Assembly (NCBI GenBank): GCA_036939355.1 | Contig: JALLAP010000659.1 | Coordinates: 1 to 15,129, forward strand | Direction: 5' to 3' | Source of the DNA: Thalassiosira profunda | Lineage: Eukaryota; Bacillariophyta; Thalassiosirophyceae; Thalassiosirales; Thalassiosiraceae | DNA: 15,129 nucleotides | In this document: positions 7,252-15,049 of the stretch, piece by piece | Position numbering within the stretch: the stretch's first letter is position 1 | Layout of the letters: each line of letters begins with the position of its first letter | Made by a program: the position numbers and the translations under genes | The notes under the pieces: model-generated | Told to the model about the DNA's origin: nothing | The model's input: the letters and a program-made list of their open reading frames with translations, nothing else | Database searches by the model: none

Positions 7252-7890
7252 GGTCCGTCGGCGTGTTTGGTGCACTGCACGCTTGCAATTTTTTCAGTGC
7301 GATGACCAGCTGCCGTCGGCCGCTTCCTCGATTGATTGATAGGAGAGCCGCCAGCAGAGAGCAGCAAGCCAGTGGCGGCCGCCGGGTGGGAGGGGGGGGC
7401 GAAGAGGAGGAGGCGGAGCAGGGAGGGGCCGGCCCGCGGAACTCTGGAAATCGAAGCAGAGGGAGAGCTCCCTCCAAAATTAGTATTGACTCCTCTGCAT
7501 GTAGAAGGACACCTCTTCCTCTGCGCCGCATGCGCTCTACGATAACGCCTCTTCTCGCCTCGCCCCACCGCTGCATACCGCCACCCCGCCGCCTGCAACC
7601 CTGCAACCCTGCCGCCGCACGAGAGACTGCTGGGCACTGTTTACGCCGTCTGTGATGCTCCGTTGGCCGGGGATCGTCTTCTGGCCACACAACATTGGGA
7701 GCTAAGATAGGTGTCATTGCTCACAAGTGCACCGCGCGGCCCCAACACATCAACATCAACCCGCCGGAGCCACAGACCCCTTGGAGATCGCCCCATAGAC
7801 CCTGCGGCATCTCGTCCTAGCTCTGCATCGTTACGCGGGCGATCCGATGGGCGGCAAAAATTGGGGAAATATCTGCGGGCAATTTTGACG
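7252..7890. promoter_or_regulatory. Divergent 5' region between the Sel1-MYND pseudogene and the double-MYND gene
   Basis: This is a 639-bp spacer with no credible gene. Its left part (about 7310-7400) resembles the 5' flank of the Sel1-MYND paralogue (about 9960-10045), including GTCGGCCG and TTCCTCGATTGAT. The middle is purine-rich and then C-rich simple sequence. The right part holds the second copy of the shared leader element. Confidence 0.5.
7663..7738 (+). repeat. Shared upstream/leader element, copy 2
   Basis: This matches 4341-4428 (TTGGCCGGG, CCACACAACA, GGTGTCATTGCTCA), with several substitutions and two short gaps. It lies about 150 nt upstream of the ATG at 7891, in the same orientation as that gene. 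Confidence 0.7.
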
Positions 7891-8637
7891 ATGAGAGGCG
7901 CCGACGCCAGGAAATGCGAGGCCTGCGGATCTACCGGGGGCAATAAAAGGAAGTTGCTGGAATGTGGTGGCTGCGCCGCGTCGTTCTTCTGCTCTACTCG
8001 GTGCCAATCCGATGCGTGGCCGTCCCACAAAAAGCTCTGCCGCAAGAGGCGAAGAGCTGCCATTGCAATTCAGTCCGCGTGGAGGGGCTGGAGCGCCCGC
8101 GGGACGGGGAGTCGCCTGAACGTGTTGGGCGAAACCGATGGGGAGATATGCGAAGTGTGCAAGCAACCGGCGGCGGAGGGGGGGCAATTGGACGTGTGCG
8201 ATGGTTGCAAATTATCGCTGTTCTGTTCTCGACCCTGTCAACGAAGGGGATGGAACAAGGGGGGTCACAAAAGCATATGTCGCCAGCGGCAGAGGGCCGC
8301 CGCGCAAATTCAAGGGGCCTGGAGACCCCACTGTCGACGACAGAGGGCCGCCGCGCAAATTCAAGGGGCCTGGAAACGGGCACTCGCAAGACGACGCGAA
8401 CGCCAAATACCAATGCCAAGTGCAGGGAGCATCATCTGGGCGATCTCTATTGGAGTTGTTACATTAGCTTTTTTGTGGGCTTCATACATGGACGGGCGAG
8501 GGGAGAACATGCTACGAAGATACCAGGCGGATGAAGGCGTGATCGTATACAAAGACAATGCAGCAATTCCATTTGACGACGAGGAATACATCTCCACCAT
8601 TCATGTAGATTGGTCTGTTGTGGAAGCAATATCTTGA
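7891..8637 (+). CDS. Membrane protein with two MYND zinc fingers and IQ-like motifs
   Basis: This 248-residue protein starts at ATG 7891, the first in a frame that is open further upstream. It has an N-terminal MYND finger (residues 9-50: CEACGS, CGGC, FFCSTRCQ, H/C end) and an IQ-like basic helix (AAIAIQSAWRGW, 56-67). A second MYND finger follows (88-130: CEVCKQ, CDGC, LFCSRPCQ), then two near-identical IQ-like units (QRAAAQIQGAW). A hydrophobic segment (SIIWAISIGVVTLAFLWASY, about 180-199) and an acidic C-terminal tail end the protein. MYND fingers bind proline-rich partners and IQ motifs bind calmodulin-type EF-hand proteins. A membrane-anchored, calcium-responsive adaptor is conceivable but inferred. 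The basic stretch before the helix suggests a tail-anchored-like topology with the fingers in the cytosol. The gene lies at the right end of the rearranged block and diverges from the Sel1-MYND pseudogene. Confidence 0.82.
   Translation: MRGADARKCEACGSTGGNKRKLLECGGCAASFFCSTRCQSDAWPSHKKLCRKRRRAAIAIQSAWRGWSARGTGSRLNVLGETDGEICEVCKQPAAEGGQLDVCDGCKLSLFCSRPCQRRGWNKGGHKSICRQRQRAAAQIQGAWRPHCRRQRAAAQIQGAWKRALARRRERQIPMPSAGSIIWAISIGVVTLAFLWASYMDGRGENMLRRYQADEGVIVYKDNAAIPFDDEEYISTIHVDWSVVEAIS
8290..8374 (+). repeat. Tandem duplication (34-bp identical units, period 51 bp) within the IQ region
   Basis: Two identical 34-nt units, 8290-8323 and 8341-8374, begin CAGAGGGCCGCC and end GGGGCCTGGA. The 51-bp period is 17 codons, so the reading frame is kept and the IQ-like unit QRAAAQIQGAW is doubled. 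Confidence 0.95.
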
Positions 8638-8669
8638 AAGTTGGAGAAAGGTTGGACGTCGTGTCAAGG

Positions 8670-8820
8670 AGTTTCTGCTTCCCTCTAGAGTGAAATGTCA
8701 ACGAACTCCAAACTGGCATCCGCCATCAGCCTTGGCGCCCCAAACATGTCATTGTACTGTTCGAGCTTCTGCCACGCAGCCGAGAATCTGCTCAATACAA
8801 CCTGCCTTCTGGACTTCTTC
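8670..8820 (-). pseudogene. Relic of the 3' end of the gene at 13743-15041
   Basis: The minus strand matches the end of the gene at 13743-15041: the last 41 codons (8810-8688), its TAG stop (8687-8685) and its 3' flank down to AGTTTC at 8675-8670. The peptide differs at two of 41 positions (L to F, I to F). By hand count, 11 further codons differ only synonymously. The 5' part of the gene is missing. At its upstream end the fragment is fused within a few bases to the 3' end of the Sel1-MYND gene. It has no start of its own. Confidence 0.88.
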
Positions 8821-8826
8821 TCGGTA

Positions 8827-9897
8827 TCATTCACGTTCGTCAACCCATTTGATGCAACACTTCTTGTGTCCGCCATCCTCCGCCTTCCAGTGCTGCACCT
8901 GGCATTCCTTGCTGCAATACCACGCCGCGCGGCATCTCGAGCATCGCAGGAACGCCTTCTCTGTAGGTGCTTCCTTGGCGCACATGAAGCACCTTAGGCT
9001 CACATTTTTCTCCAGGTCTCTCAAGTATGCGGCTGCATTTGCATCTCCCTTTTCGGCGGCCCATCGAATCCAGTGCACTCCTTCTGTAAAAAGGGAATTG
9101 TACGCTAGGGACGGATTATGAAAGGCCATCACGAATCCCAGAAAGCCCATACACTCGGCGTGGCCCCTCTCCGCAGCTGGCGTCAATACGCTGATTGCCT
9201 CTTCGGTTGATTTCTGGATGCCACATCGGCCAAAGTAGCTGGCTTGTCCCAGATGATAGCATGCATTGTTGCAGCCCTTAGATGCCGAGCGTCTCAGGTA
9301 TCGCACGCACTCAGCATCATTGCCGTCCTCTGAGAACAGTACTGCTAGATTGAACTCTGAAACGGCGTGGCCCTGTTCAGCGGCTGCCAGTAACCACCGC
9401 TTAGCATCGACGGGGGATTTTGGCACACCATTACCGCTGAGGTACATGTTGCCAAACGTATGCTGACAATTAGGATCTCCCCCTTCAGCGCCAATCTTCA
9501 GTATCTCCATGCCCTTGTCTACGTCTCTCGCCACGCCTCCTTGCCCAGCAGCAAAATGCAGCCCTAACTCCCGGTGCAATGGTACCGGCAACTGGCCCCT
9601 CTCGAAAGCTTTGAGCATCAGAACTGCTGTACGGTCTTCGTTGGGGATTTCGGCTCGGCACAATGGGCAGCATTTATGAAGCTGATGTTCTTGTTTGCCA
9701 TAGGACCCCTCGGCGACTGCCCTCCTCAGGAATTCCTCCCGGTTGTTCCTGCATCCTTTGCATATCTCCTTCCCGCAACAGATAGACAACGTTCGACCGT
9801 TCACATCCCAAAAGGGCGGCATGGGTTCCAGGCAGAGAGGACAGTCATCCTCCTCAAAATCGTTGCCACGGTCGGTGGCCAATTCTGACATTGACAT
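8827..9897 (-). CDS. RING-Sel1-MYND protein (intact paralogue)
   Basis: This intronless frame of 356 residues starts at ATG 9897, with a second possible ATG at 9891; the frame continues upstream without another ATG. The N-terminal Cys-rich module (CPLCLEP at 19-25, CCGKEICKGC, then CCPLCRAEIP near 75-85) resembles a RING or U-box-like finger. Sel1-type helical repeats follow, about residues 110-300 (DVDKGMEILKIGAEGGDPN, DAKRWLLAAAEQGHAVSEF, AAERGHAECMGFLG, GVHWIRWAAEKGDANAAAYL). A C-terminal MYND finger (CFMC, FLRCSRCRAAWYCSKECQ, H/C end, about 309-347) ends the protein. Sel1 repeats act as scaffolds, RING fingers often recruit E2 enzymes, and MYND fingers bind short proline-rich peptides, so an E3 ligase or adaptor role is possible but inferred. 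It diverges from the hydrolase gene at 10219. Its stop directly abuts the X-gene relic. Confidence 0.87.
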   Translation of the reverse strand: MSMSELATDRGNDFEEDDCPLCLEPMPPFWDVNGRTLSICCGKEICKGCRNNREEFLRRAVAEGSYGKQEHQLHKCCPLCRAEIPNEDRTAVLMLKAFERGQLPVPLHRELGLHFAAGQGGVARDVDKGMEILKIGAEGGDPNCQHTFGNMYLSGNGVPKSPVDAKRWLLAAAEQGHAVSEFNLAVLFSEDGNDAECVRYLRRSASKGCNNACYHLGQASYFGRCGIQKSTEEAISVLTPAAERGHAECMGFLGFVMAFHNPSLAYNSLFTEGVHWIRWAAEKGDANAAAYLRDLEKNVSLRCFMCAKEAPTEKAFLRCSRCRAAWYCSKECQVQHWKAEDGGHKKCCIKWVDERE

Positions 9898-10218
9898 GGC
9901 CCGTCGGCGAGTGGCGCACTGCACCTTCACCTACAATCAATGCGTAAGATCCAACTATGCTGTCGGCCGTTTCCTCGATTGATAGATAGAAGAGCCGCCG
10001 GCAGAGGGCAGCAAACAGTATGGCGACAAGCAGGGCGGGCCGGGGAGGGAGGGGAGCGCATCGCTTCTATGCCCTATTATCGTAGTAGAGTTCGTACGTA
10101 CGTAAGATACCGTATCTTTAGTGTCAACCTCTCACAATACCGCCGCGCCAGCCGCTCTCAACGCCCACCCATAGTTGTTGCCCACCTTGGCGGGCGATAG
10201 GCCGAGCAGTCAAGCACG
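9898..10218. promoter_or_regulatory. Divergent promoter region between Sel1-MYND and the NlpC/P60-like hydrolase
   Basis: This 321-bp spacer has no credible gene. The part near 9960-10045 resembles the 5' flank of the broken paralogue (about 7310-7400). It also has a TACGTACGTA palindrome (10095-10104), the same motif as at 4182-4191, directly followed by the inverted repeat AAGATAC/GTATCTT (10104-10118). Confidence 0.5.
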
Positions 10219-11796
10219 ATGAGCTCCACTCCGTCCGCCGCTCCCGTCGACGCCGACCTCGCCCTCCTCCGCCACACCACCTCTCACCTGGACAAGGTAT
10301 CCTCGTCGCTCGCCTCCCTCGCCGCCGCGGCGCCGTGGTCGGAGCGGGGCTACTTTGACGCAGCACAACACGAGGAAATTGAGGGATTGTTCTTCCACTT
10401 CTTGGTGGGGCGGCGCGTGCTAGTGTCGCTCGTGCTGCAAGGGAAAACTCTGCTTGCCCGGGGGGAGATGTCGTTCAGCGAGCATCCGAGTGATGTTTCA
10501 GGGGATGATAACTCCTCTGAAGACGATGTGCTTCGGACGGTGATTGGCCTCGCGGCTGCGGTCAATTTGGTGGTGTACGAGGGCAAGCTTGTCCAATCTT
10601 TCCGGAAGGACAAAGTGGCAGTGGCCAAGCTCAATGAGGAATTCTACCGATCGGACATCCCGCGGGGGACTTTCACGGCGCTGAGCCTCGAGTGCACGGA
10701 CACTACGGTGGGCGGACGATTGCAATCGCTGCGGAGCGCGTACCGTCTGTTTTGCGAGGAGTCCAGGGAGGGCAGTGATACGCAGCTCGCGCAGCTGATT
10801 GGTGGAGACGAACGGGTTGCGGAGCTATCTGAGATGATACACTCACTGGTCGGGGACGATGCCCGCGGCTTGTGTCGAGAATTGGTGGGAGACTCCATCT
10901 TCGAACCGACCCTTCGCAACAAGCTGCAGCACGCTAAGGTAGCGGATGTTGCCAGGAAGGTCGGGGGAAACACAAAGCAGGTGTTGCGGGAGACCCGGGC
11001 CCATACCTTCAAGGGCGTCAGCTGTCTCAAGTCCCCTACTGCGTACTTGATCAAGTTCTCGGACGAGCAGAAACGCGAAGTCCTGGGCATGCTGCAGCCG
11101 GGTGATTTGATATTCACGTACACTGCGGGGTACGCCAGTGATGTGTTTATTCCGGGAGCTTTCAAGCACGGTATCACCTACGTGGGAAGCCCCGCAGATC
11201 GTGCAGGGGCCGGGCTGAATGCAGATTCGATTGTAGGGATATACGACGAGTTGCCTGACGGAGAGTCTGGCCGGCTGATCCAGCAGTTTGAACAATCCGC
11301 TCTACCGCCACAACCCGGAGAGAAGAAGGGTCTAGATGCGGACTGCATCGAGGCTGTCGCGGAGGGGGTCATATTCAACAACCTCTCGTATCTCATGGAT
11401 ACGCACGTGAATCGCCTTTTGGTACTGCGGCCCCGGATCACGCCCGAGGAGAGGACCGATGCTCTCGTCAGTATCTTCCGGTACCTCGGCTCCAAGTACG
11501 ACTTTGGCTTCAACTTTGCCGATGCCAGCGCCGTGGTTTGCACCGAAGTTCAATACCACGCATTCAACGGCAAGGGAAACCTTGAGTTTGAGCTCACGAA
11601 ACGTGCGGGACACCCGACGTTGAGTGCGGACGATATCGTCAACTACTATCTCAACATTCCGGATAGCTTTGACTTTGTTCTGCTTGCGTTGCAAAATGCG
11701 GATCTTCCAAGTAGTTACCTGGCCAAAATTCATGTGGGCGACGAGGGCAAGACTGCACTGGCTGGCTTGATGCGATCGGAGGGACAAACCGCTTGA
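10219..11796 (+). CDS. Permuted papain-like (YiiX/NlpC-P60 type) hydrolase
   Basis: This intronless gene encodes 525 residues from ATG 10219. The C-terminal half has the signature of the circularly permuted NlpC/P60 group (YiiX/YebB-like): PGDLIF (294-299), the FIPGAFKHGITYVG block with catalytic His at 317, an IEAVAEGV block (377-384), and the Cys block VVCTEVQYHAF with Cys at 441. The His-before-Cys order is the mark of the permutation. Relatives cleave peptide or amide bonds, and some act on lipids by acyl transfer; the substrate here is unknown. The N-terminal 270 residues look largely helical, with no signal peptide and no recognised domain, and may be a regulatory or lid region. It diverges from the Sel1-MYND gene and converges with the flavoprotein gene across 70 bp. 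Confidence 0.83.
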   Translation: MSSTPSAAPVDADLALLRHTTSHLDKVSSSLASLAAAAPWSERGYFDAAQHEEIEGLFFHFLVGRRVLVSLVLQGKTLLARGEMSFSEHPSDVSGDDNSSEDDVLRTVIGLAAAVNLVVYEGKLVQSFRKDKVAVAKLNEEFYRSDIPRGTFTALSLECTDTTVGGRLQSLRSAYRLFCEESREGSDTQLAQLIGGDERVAELSEMIHSLVGDDARGLCRELVGDSIFEPTLRNKLQHAKVADVARKVGGNTKQVLRETRAHTFKGVSCLKSPTAYLIKFSDEQKREVLGMLQPGDLIFTYTAGYASDVFIPGAFKHGITYVGSPADRAGAGLNADSIVGIYDELPDGESGRLIQQFEQSALPPQPGEKKGLDADCIEAVAEGVIFNNLSYLMDTHVNRLLVLRPRITPEERTDALVSIFRYLGSKYDFGFNFADASAVVCTEVQYHAFNGKGNLEFELTKRAGHPTLSADDIVNYYLNIPDSFDFVLLALQNADLPSSYLAKIHVGDEGKTALAGLMRSEGQTA

Positions 11797-11866
11797 TTCG
11801 ATAATCAATGTGCGCCAAGATTAATGTGATCGATGTGGTCTTAGCTTCATGCACCTGTGTCATTAC

Positions 11867-13414
11867 TTACAGAAACTTGCTCACGACCAACATCAAGACC
11901 CCAGCAACTATGGAATGCGCGACGTACTTTTCAACCCTGTTCGCCCTCTTCAGCACACTGTATCTCGCATAATCGCCCTTCATAATGCGGAACATTGCCG
12001 GCATGGGCACCACGCCGAATGAGAGTTTATTCAATAGCATGAACAAACCAATCTGGACCTTGAACATGACCGGCGAGTGCTTGCGACCTCTCACTTTGGT
12101 CCCTCCAATACCGCCGTATGTCAAGTCTACCACGGCAAGCGCGTCCTCCTGCCGCAGCCCATCGTATTCGATGGCAATAGCCTCTACCAACTCTTTGTTT
12201 GATGACGCACTCAAGTCAACGCCACGGCATCCGGCTCCGCTGGAAACAGACCCAGTGACGGCCTCGATTGCATCGGCAAAGACTGATGCACTCTCCAACG
12301 CGGCATTGCAGCCCTGTCCCAGGCTGGGCCACATTCCATGTCCGGCATCTCCCATCAATACCACCCCGCTCTCAGGATGGGACAGCGCCTGCGACCACAC
12401 GCAAACGCCGCCGGTGCTCGGCGTATTGGCTTCTGCTGCCAGCAATCTCGCCAAATCCAGCCGCGAGTCGGGCGTCCAATCGGAAAAGAGGGCAGACAGC
12501 GCTGAGGTGTAGCCCGAGAATCCGCCCTGCTTCCATTTCCCCAACAGCCTGGGCGCGGAAGCAAGTAATGCATAAGATGTGAGCACCGTGAGCATCGCAT
12601 GCGTTTGCAACACCTCTTACCCTTCCGGACAGATGAGGCACACGAGGAACTTGTCGATCGGCGCATCGTTGGCCTCCCGCAGGGGAAAGCCCAACGCCGT
12701 GGTTCCCAGCTTCGTGTCTGCCCACGAATGCATCGACGCCGGCGGGCACGTATCGAGCGGTGGCGCGTCTGTCATTTCTTTTTGCACGATTTCCGCCCAC
12801 GGCCTGGGCAGCACGGCCACCTGATATTCCATCGTATCATCGATGGTTTTGACAGTGAATCCTTCTCCCTTTGCATTTAGGTGGTTGGAGAGGAGGGTCC
12901 GCGTCTTGCTTCTCACCCCGTCCGCGCCCACGAGGAGATCGTACCCCACCGTCTTTTCAGCTGCACTCTCCCGTTCCTCCAACTTAACCTGGCGCTTCTC
13001 AAAGTCAATATCGGTCACTTTCCACCCACAATGAACTTCCGCGCCCGCCTCCTCGGCGGCCCGCACCAGACTCGCCGCCAGCGCCCGGCGTCTCACCAAG
13101 ATGCTCCCATGGGGACGCAACACCCGCGCCTTCTTCCCCTTGGCGCCGTGCCGCACCACCGCCTCCGACGCCACCGCCGCGTCCAAATCCTTCATGGGAT
13201 CGACCCCGCACCGCGTCAGCGCCAGCTGCCCGCGCGGACTGACGGAAATCACGTACGCTTTCGACTGTTCCTCGCGGGCGTCGGCGGAGCCGGGGTGAGG
13301 ATACGCCTCGTACAGCTGCACAGAAAATCCCCGCTCGGAGAGGACCTTGGCCGCGAGGGCGCCGGAGGGGCCTCCCCCGGCGATGATGGCGGTCGGCCGT
13401 GTGGATCCATTCAT
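11867..13414 (-). CDS. Kynurenine 3-monooxygenase-like FAD monooxygenase
   Basis: Two exons, 13414-12621 and 12548-11867, give 491 residues. The family is group A flavin aromatic hydroxylases, which use NAD(P)H and O2. The Rossmann FAD fingerprint AIIAGGGPSG is at residues 9-18, followed by the acidic VQLYEA strand. The GADGVRS motif lies at 163-169. The second FAD-binding motif GDAGHGMWPSLGQG is at 331-344 and is reached only after splicing. The C-terminus ends in a hydrophobic segment (SIVAGVLMLVVSKFL), like the membrane anchor of kynurenine 3-monooxygenase, so location on an organelle membrane is plausible. The start was set at ATG 13414, with A at -3 and just before the FAD motif; ATG 13459 would add 15 residues. 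A UbiH- or other phenol-hydroxylase-like role is the alternative. It diverges from the gene at 13743. Confidence 0.85.
12549..12620 (-). other. Spliceosomal intron of the flavin monooxygenase gene
   Basis: The 72-nt intron has a GTAAGA donor at 12620 and a CCCAG acceptor ending at 12549. Splicing joins the frame ending LVCLICPEG to LLGKWKQGGFSGY, whereas reading through meets TAA at 12619-12617. Confidence 0.88.
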
Positions 13415-13742
13415 TGTCTTTGATTTGTGAAGATTTGTGAGCAGGAGGAAGCCTTGCATTGGCAGAGCAGAAGCAGAAGCTTCTCTTGCTTGAAGCGTCT
13501 TGATTTTTGGGCGCGGCGTGCGGATTTGCCCTCTTCTCGCGCCTCTCGCTCTCGCTCTCGCCTCAATCTCCCACAACCAATCGATTTCCGCCGCCGCAAC
13601 ACCGGAGGCTGCCGCACCCTCTGCCCTCTCGTCACACCGCTCGGCGCTCGTTGCCCCTGTTGCTACGATACATTTGCAACAGGACTGTATCTATTATTTG
13701 GGGCGTATTGCAATTTCCGCGCGAAGAACACATCATTTCCCA
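13415..13742. promoter_or_regulatory. Divergent 5' region between the flavin monooxygenase and the gene at 13743
   Basis: This 328-bp spacer has no supported gene. It contains a TCTCGC/CTCTCGC-rich tract (about 13535-13570). The frame of the plus-strand gene is open back to 13500 but has no ATG before 13743. No TATA box can be assigned. Confidence 0.4.
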
Positions 13743-15041
13743 ATGTCGTCCGCGTCAACTGCCTCCTCGCCGCAGTGCGCCGTCATCCTCTCCCTGGCGC
13801 ACCTCCTGCGCCAGCACTCGTTGTCCTACGACGACGAGAAAAATGCATTGCTCGACGCCAGCGTCCAGCGGGCCGCGGAGATGGCCAACCGCGGTGATAC
13901 GGCGGGAGAGGAGGTGCACGTGGTGCTGACGGGCTCGCCCCGGCCGACGTTTGCCGAGACGAATGCGTGGCTGCTGGAGGGGCAGCCGGGATCGCCGGCC
14001 AAGCTTCCGGCCACTCCCCGACGAGGAGGGGGCGCTGGCAACAATGACGGCGATGTCCGGGGCAGCTATTCCATATTGGACAACAACGTGGATACGGCGG
14101 AGGACGATATGTCCGTGGACGAAGAGGAGGAGGAACACGGGGGGACGGCAGCCAGCGGTGCGCAGCTGTTGCAAGAATATATAGCTGAGTGCACCCACGG
14201 ATCCTCCACACGCAATGCCAACATGGACGACCTGGGAGGGTCTCCCACTCGATTGGGCGGGAGCGTGTTGGACAGATACAGGGAGAGAACGCAAAGCGCC
14301 GACGGCATGGCCAATTTGGAGAGCCATTTGGACAACGACAACGATGAGACTTTGGAGGATGGCGAGGCACAGAACGAGATTGATGAGAGCGAACACAGCA
14401 AAGGGCCGATGGTGGGACACGCAGTGGTGAATGCCGTCTCGCAGCAAAAGGGGGTGGGATTGCGATCCTCCCGCGCCAAGCTGCTGCAGGGAACCATCGA
14501 CCGCCCGCTGTGGGATCAGCGACGGTGGACCGACGGCGAGTGCCTCTTCAGCGAGCTGGTTGACAAGTGCGGATTGGAGAGCTTCGAGAATGTGGGGATT
14601 GCCGGATCTCACGTCGGCCAGGGCAGCAGCGGGGGAGCCGATGCCGCCGGAGGGGGCGCCCGCCCCTCCTCGAATTTGGGAGAGACGGGATTGCGCTTGC
14701 AGAAGACGACCAATCTATCGGCCCATCTTATCACCGTGCCCGCCACGATTATAACACAAACCGATACGTCGGCGGAGGTGCCGGGGATGGCAACCGATGT
14801 CACCGAGGAGATCGCCCGGGGCATATTGCGCTGCTTGAAACGGAAGAAGTCCCCGCCGGCATCGAAGGTGTATATTGTGCTGCCTCCAGATATGAAGGGG
14901 GAGAAGGATACCGAGAGGAGGCAGGTGGTATTGAGTAGATTGTCGGCAGCGTGGCAAAAGCTCGAGCAGTACAACGACATGATCGGGGCGCCAAGGCTGA
15001 TGGCAGATGCCAGTTTGGAATTCGTAGATATTTCACTCTAG
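13743..15041 (+). CDS. Uncharacterised acidic, low-complexity protein (X)
   Basis: This intronless frame of 432 residues starts at ATG 13743 and ends with TAG 15039-15041. No family was recognised. The N-terminal 65 residues could be a small folded or helical part (CAVILSLAHLLRQHSLSYDD, then VHVVLTGSPRPTF). The middle is disordered-looking: Gly/Pro linkers, an acidic run (DEEEEEHGG) and many Asp, Asn and Glu residues. The last 110 residues look folded again, with a beta-like stretch (LITVPATIITQTD) and a KVYIVLPPDM strand. A helix (LSRLSAAWQKLEQYNDM) and ASLEFVDISL follow at the C-terminus. Only this C-terminal tail recurs in the window, as the relic at 8670-8820. In the copy, changes are mostly synonymous, which supports a genuine protein-coding gene. 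It converges with a second MATH-BTB-SAP copy. Confidence 0.75.
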   Translation: MSSASTASSPQCAVILSLAHLLRQHSLSYDDEKNALLDASVQRAAEMANRGDTAGEEVHVVLTGSPRPTFAETNAWLLEGQPGSPAKLPATPRRGGGAGNNDGDVRGSYSILDNNVDTAEDDMSVDEEEEEHGGTAASGAQLLQEYIAECTHGSSTRNANMDDLGGSPTRLGGSVLDRYRERTQSADGMANLESHLDNDNDETLEDGEAQNEIDESEHSKGPMVGHAVVNAVSQQKGVGLRSSRAKLLQGTIDRPLWDQRRWTDGECLFSELVDKCGLESFENVGIAGSHVGQGSSGGADAAGGGARPSSNLGETGLRLQKTTNLSAHLITVPATIITQTDTSAEVPGMATDVTEEIARGILRCLKRKKSPPASKVYIVLPPDMKGEKDTERRQVVLSRLSAAWQKLEQYNDMIGAPRLMADASLEFVDISL

Positions 15042-15049
15042 GGGAAGCA

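Noticed and set aside
7100..7717. Long minus-strand open frames across the spacer 7252-7717
   Set aside because: They are Arg/Pro/Ser-rich translations of GC-biased simple sequence with no recognisable domain and lie in the divergent promoter region. Only the short exon at 7251-7154 in another frame is supported by its paralogue.
5650..8669. The block as a classical DNA transposon
   Set aside because: No terminal inverted repeats at its ends and no transposase inside. Only the 6-bp flanking repeat is transposon-like, so a rearrangement is equally possible.
13415..13576. N-terminal extension of the flavin monooxygenase beyond 13414
   Set aside because: The upstream frame begins without an ATG except at 13459, and the Arg-rich part resembles translated leader. 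ATG 13414 lies right before the FAD motif and has A at -3. The ATG at 13459 remains possible.
13500..13742. N-terminal extension of gene X by 81 codons
   Set aside because: The frame is open but has no ATG before 13743, and the sequence is a CT-rich 5' leader; a TTG start is not expected in a eukaryote.
13755..14612. 285-codon minus-strand open frame opposite gene X
   Set aside because: It is antisense to X, lacks any recognised domain, and the synonymous-site pattern of the X relic supports the plus-strand frame.
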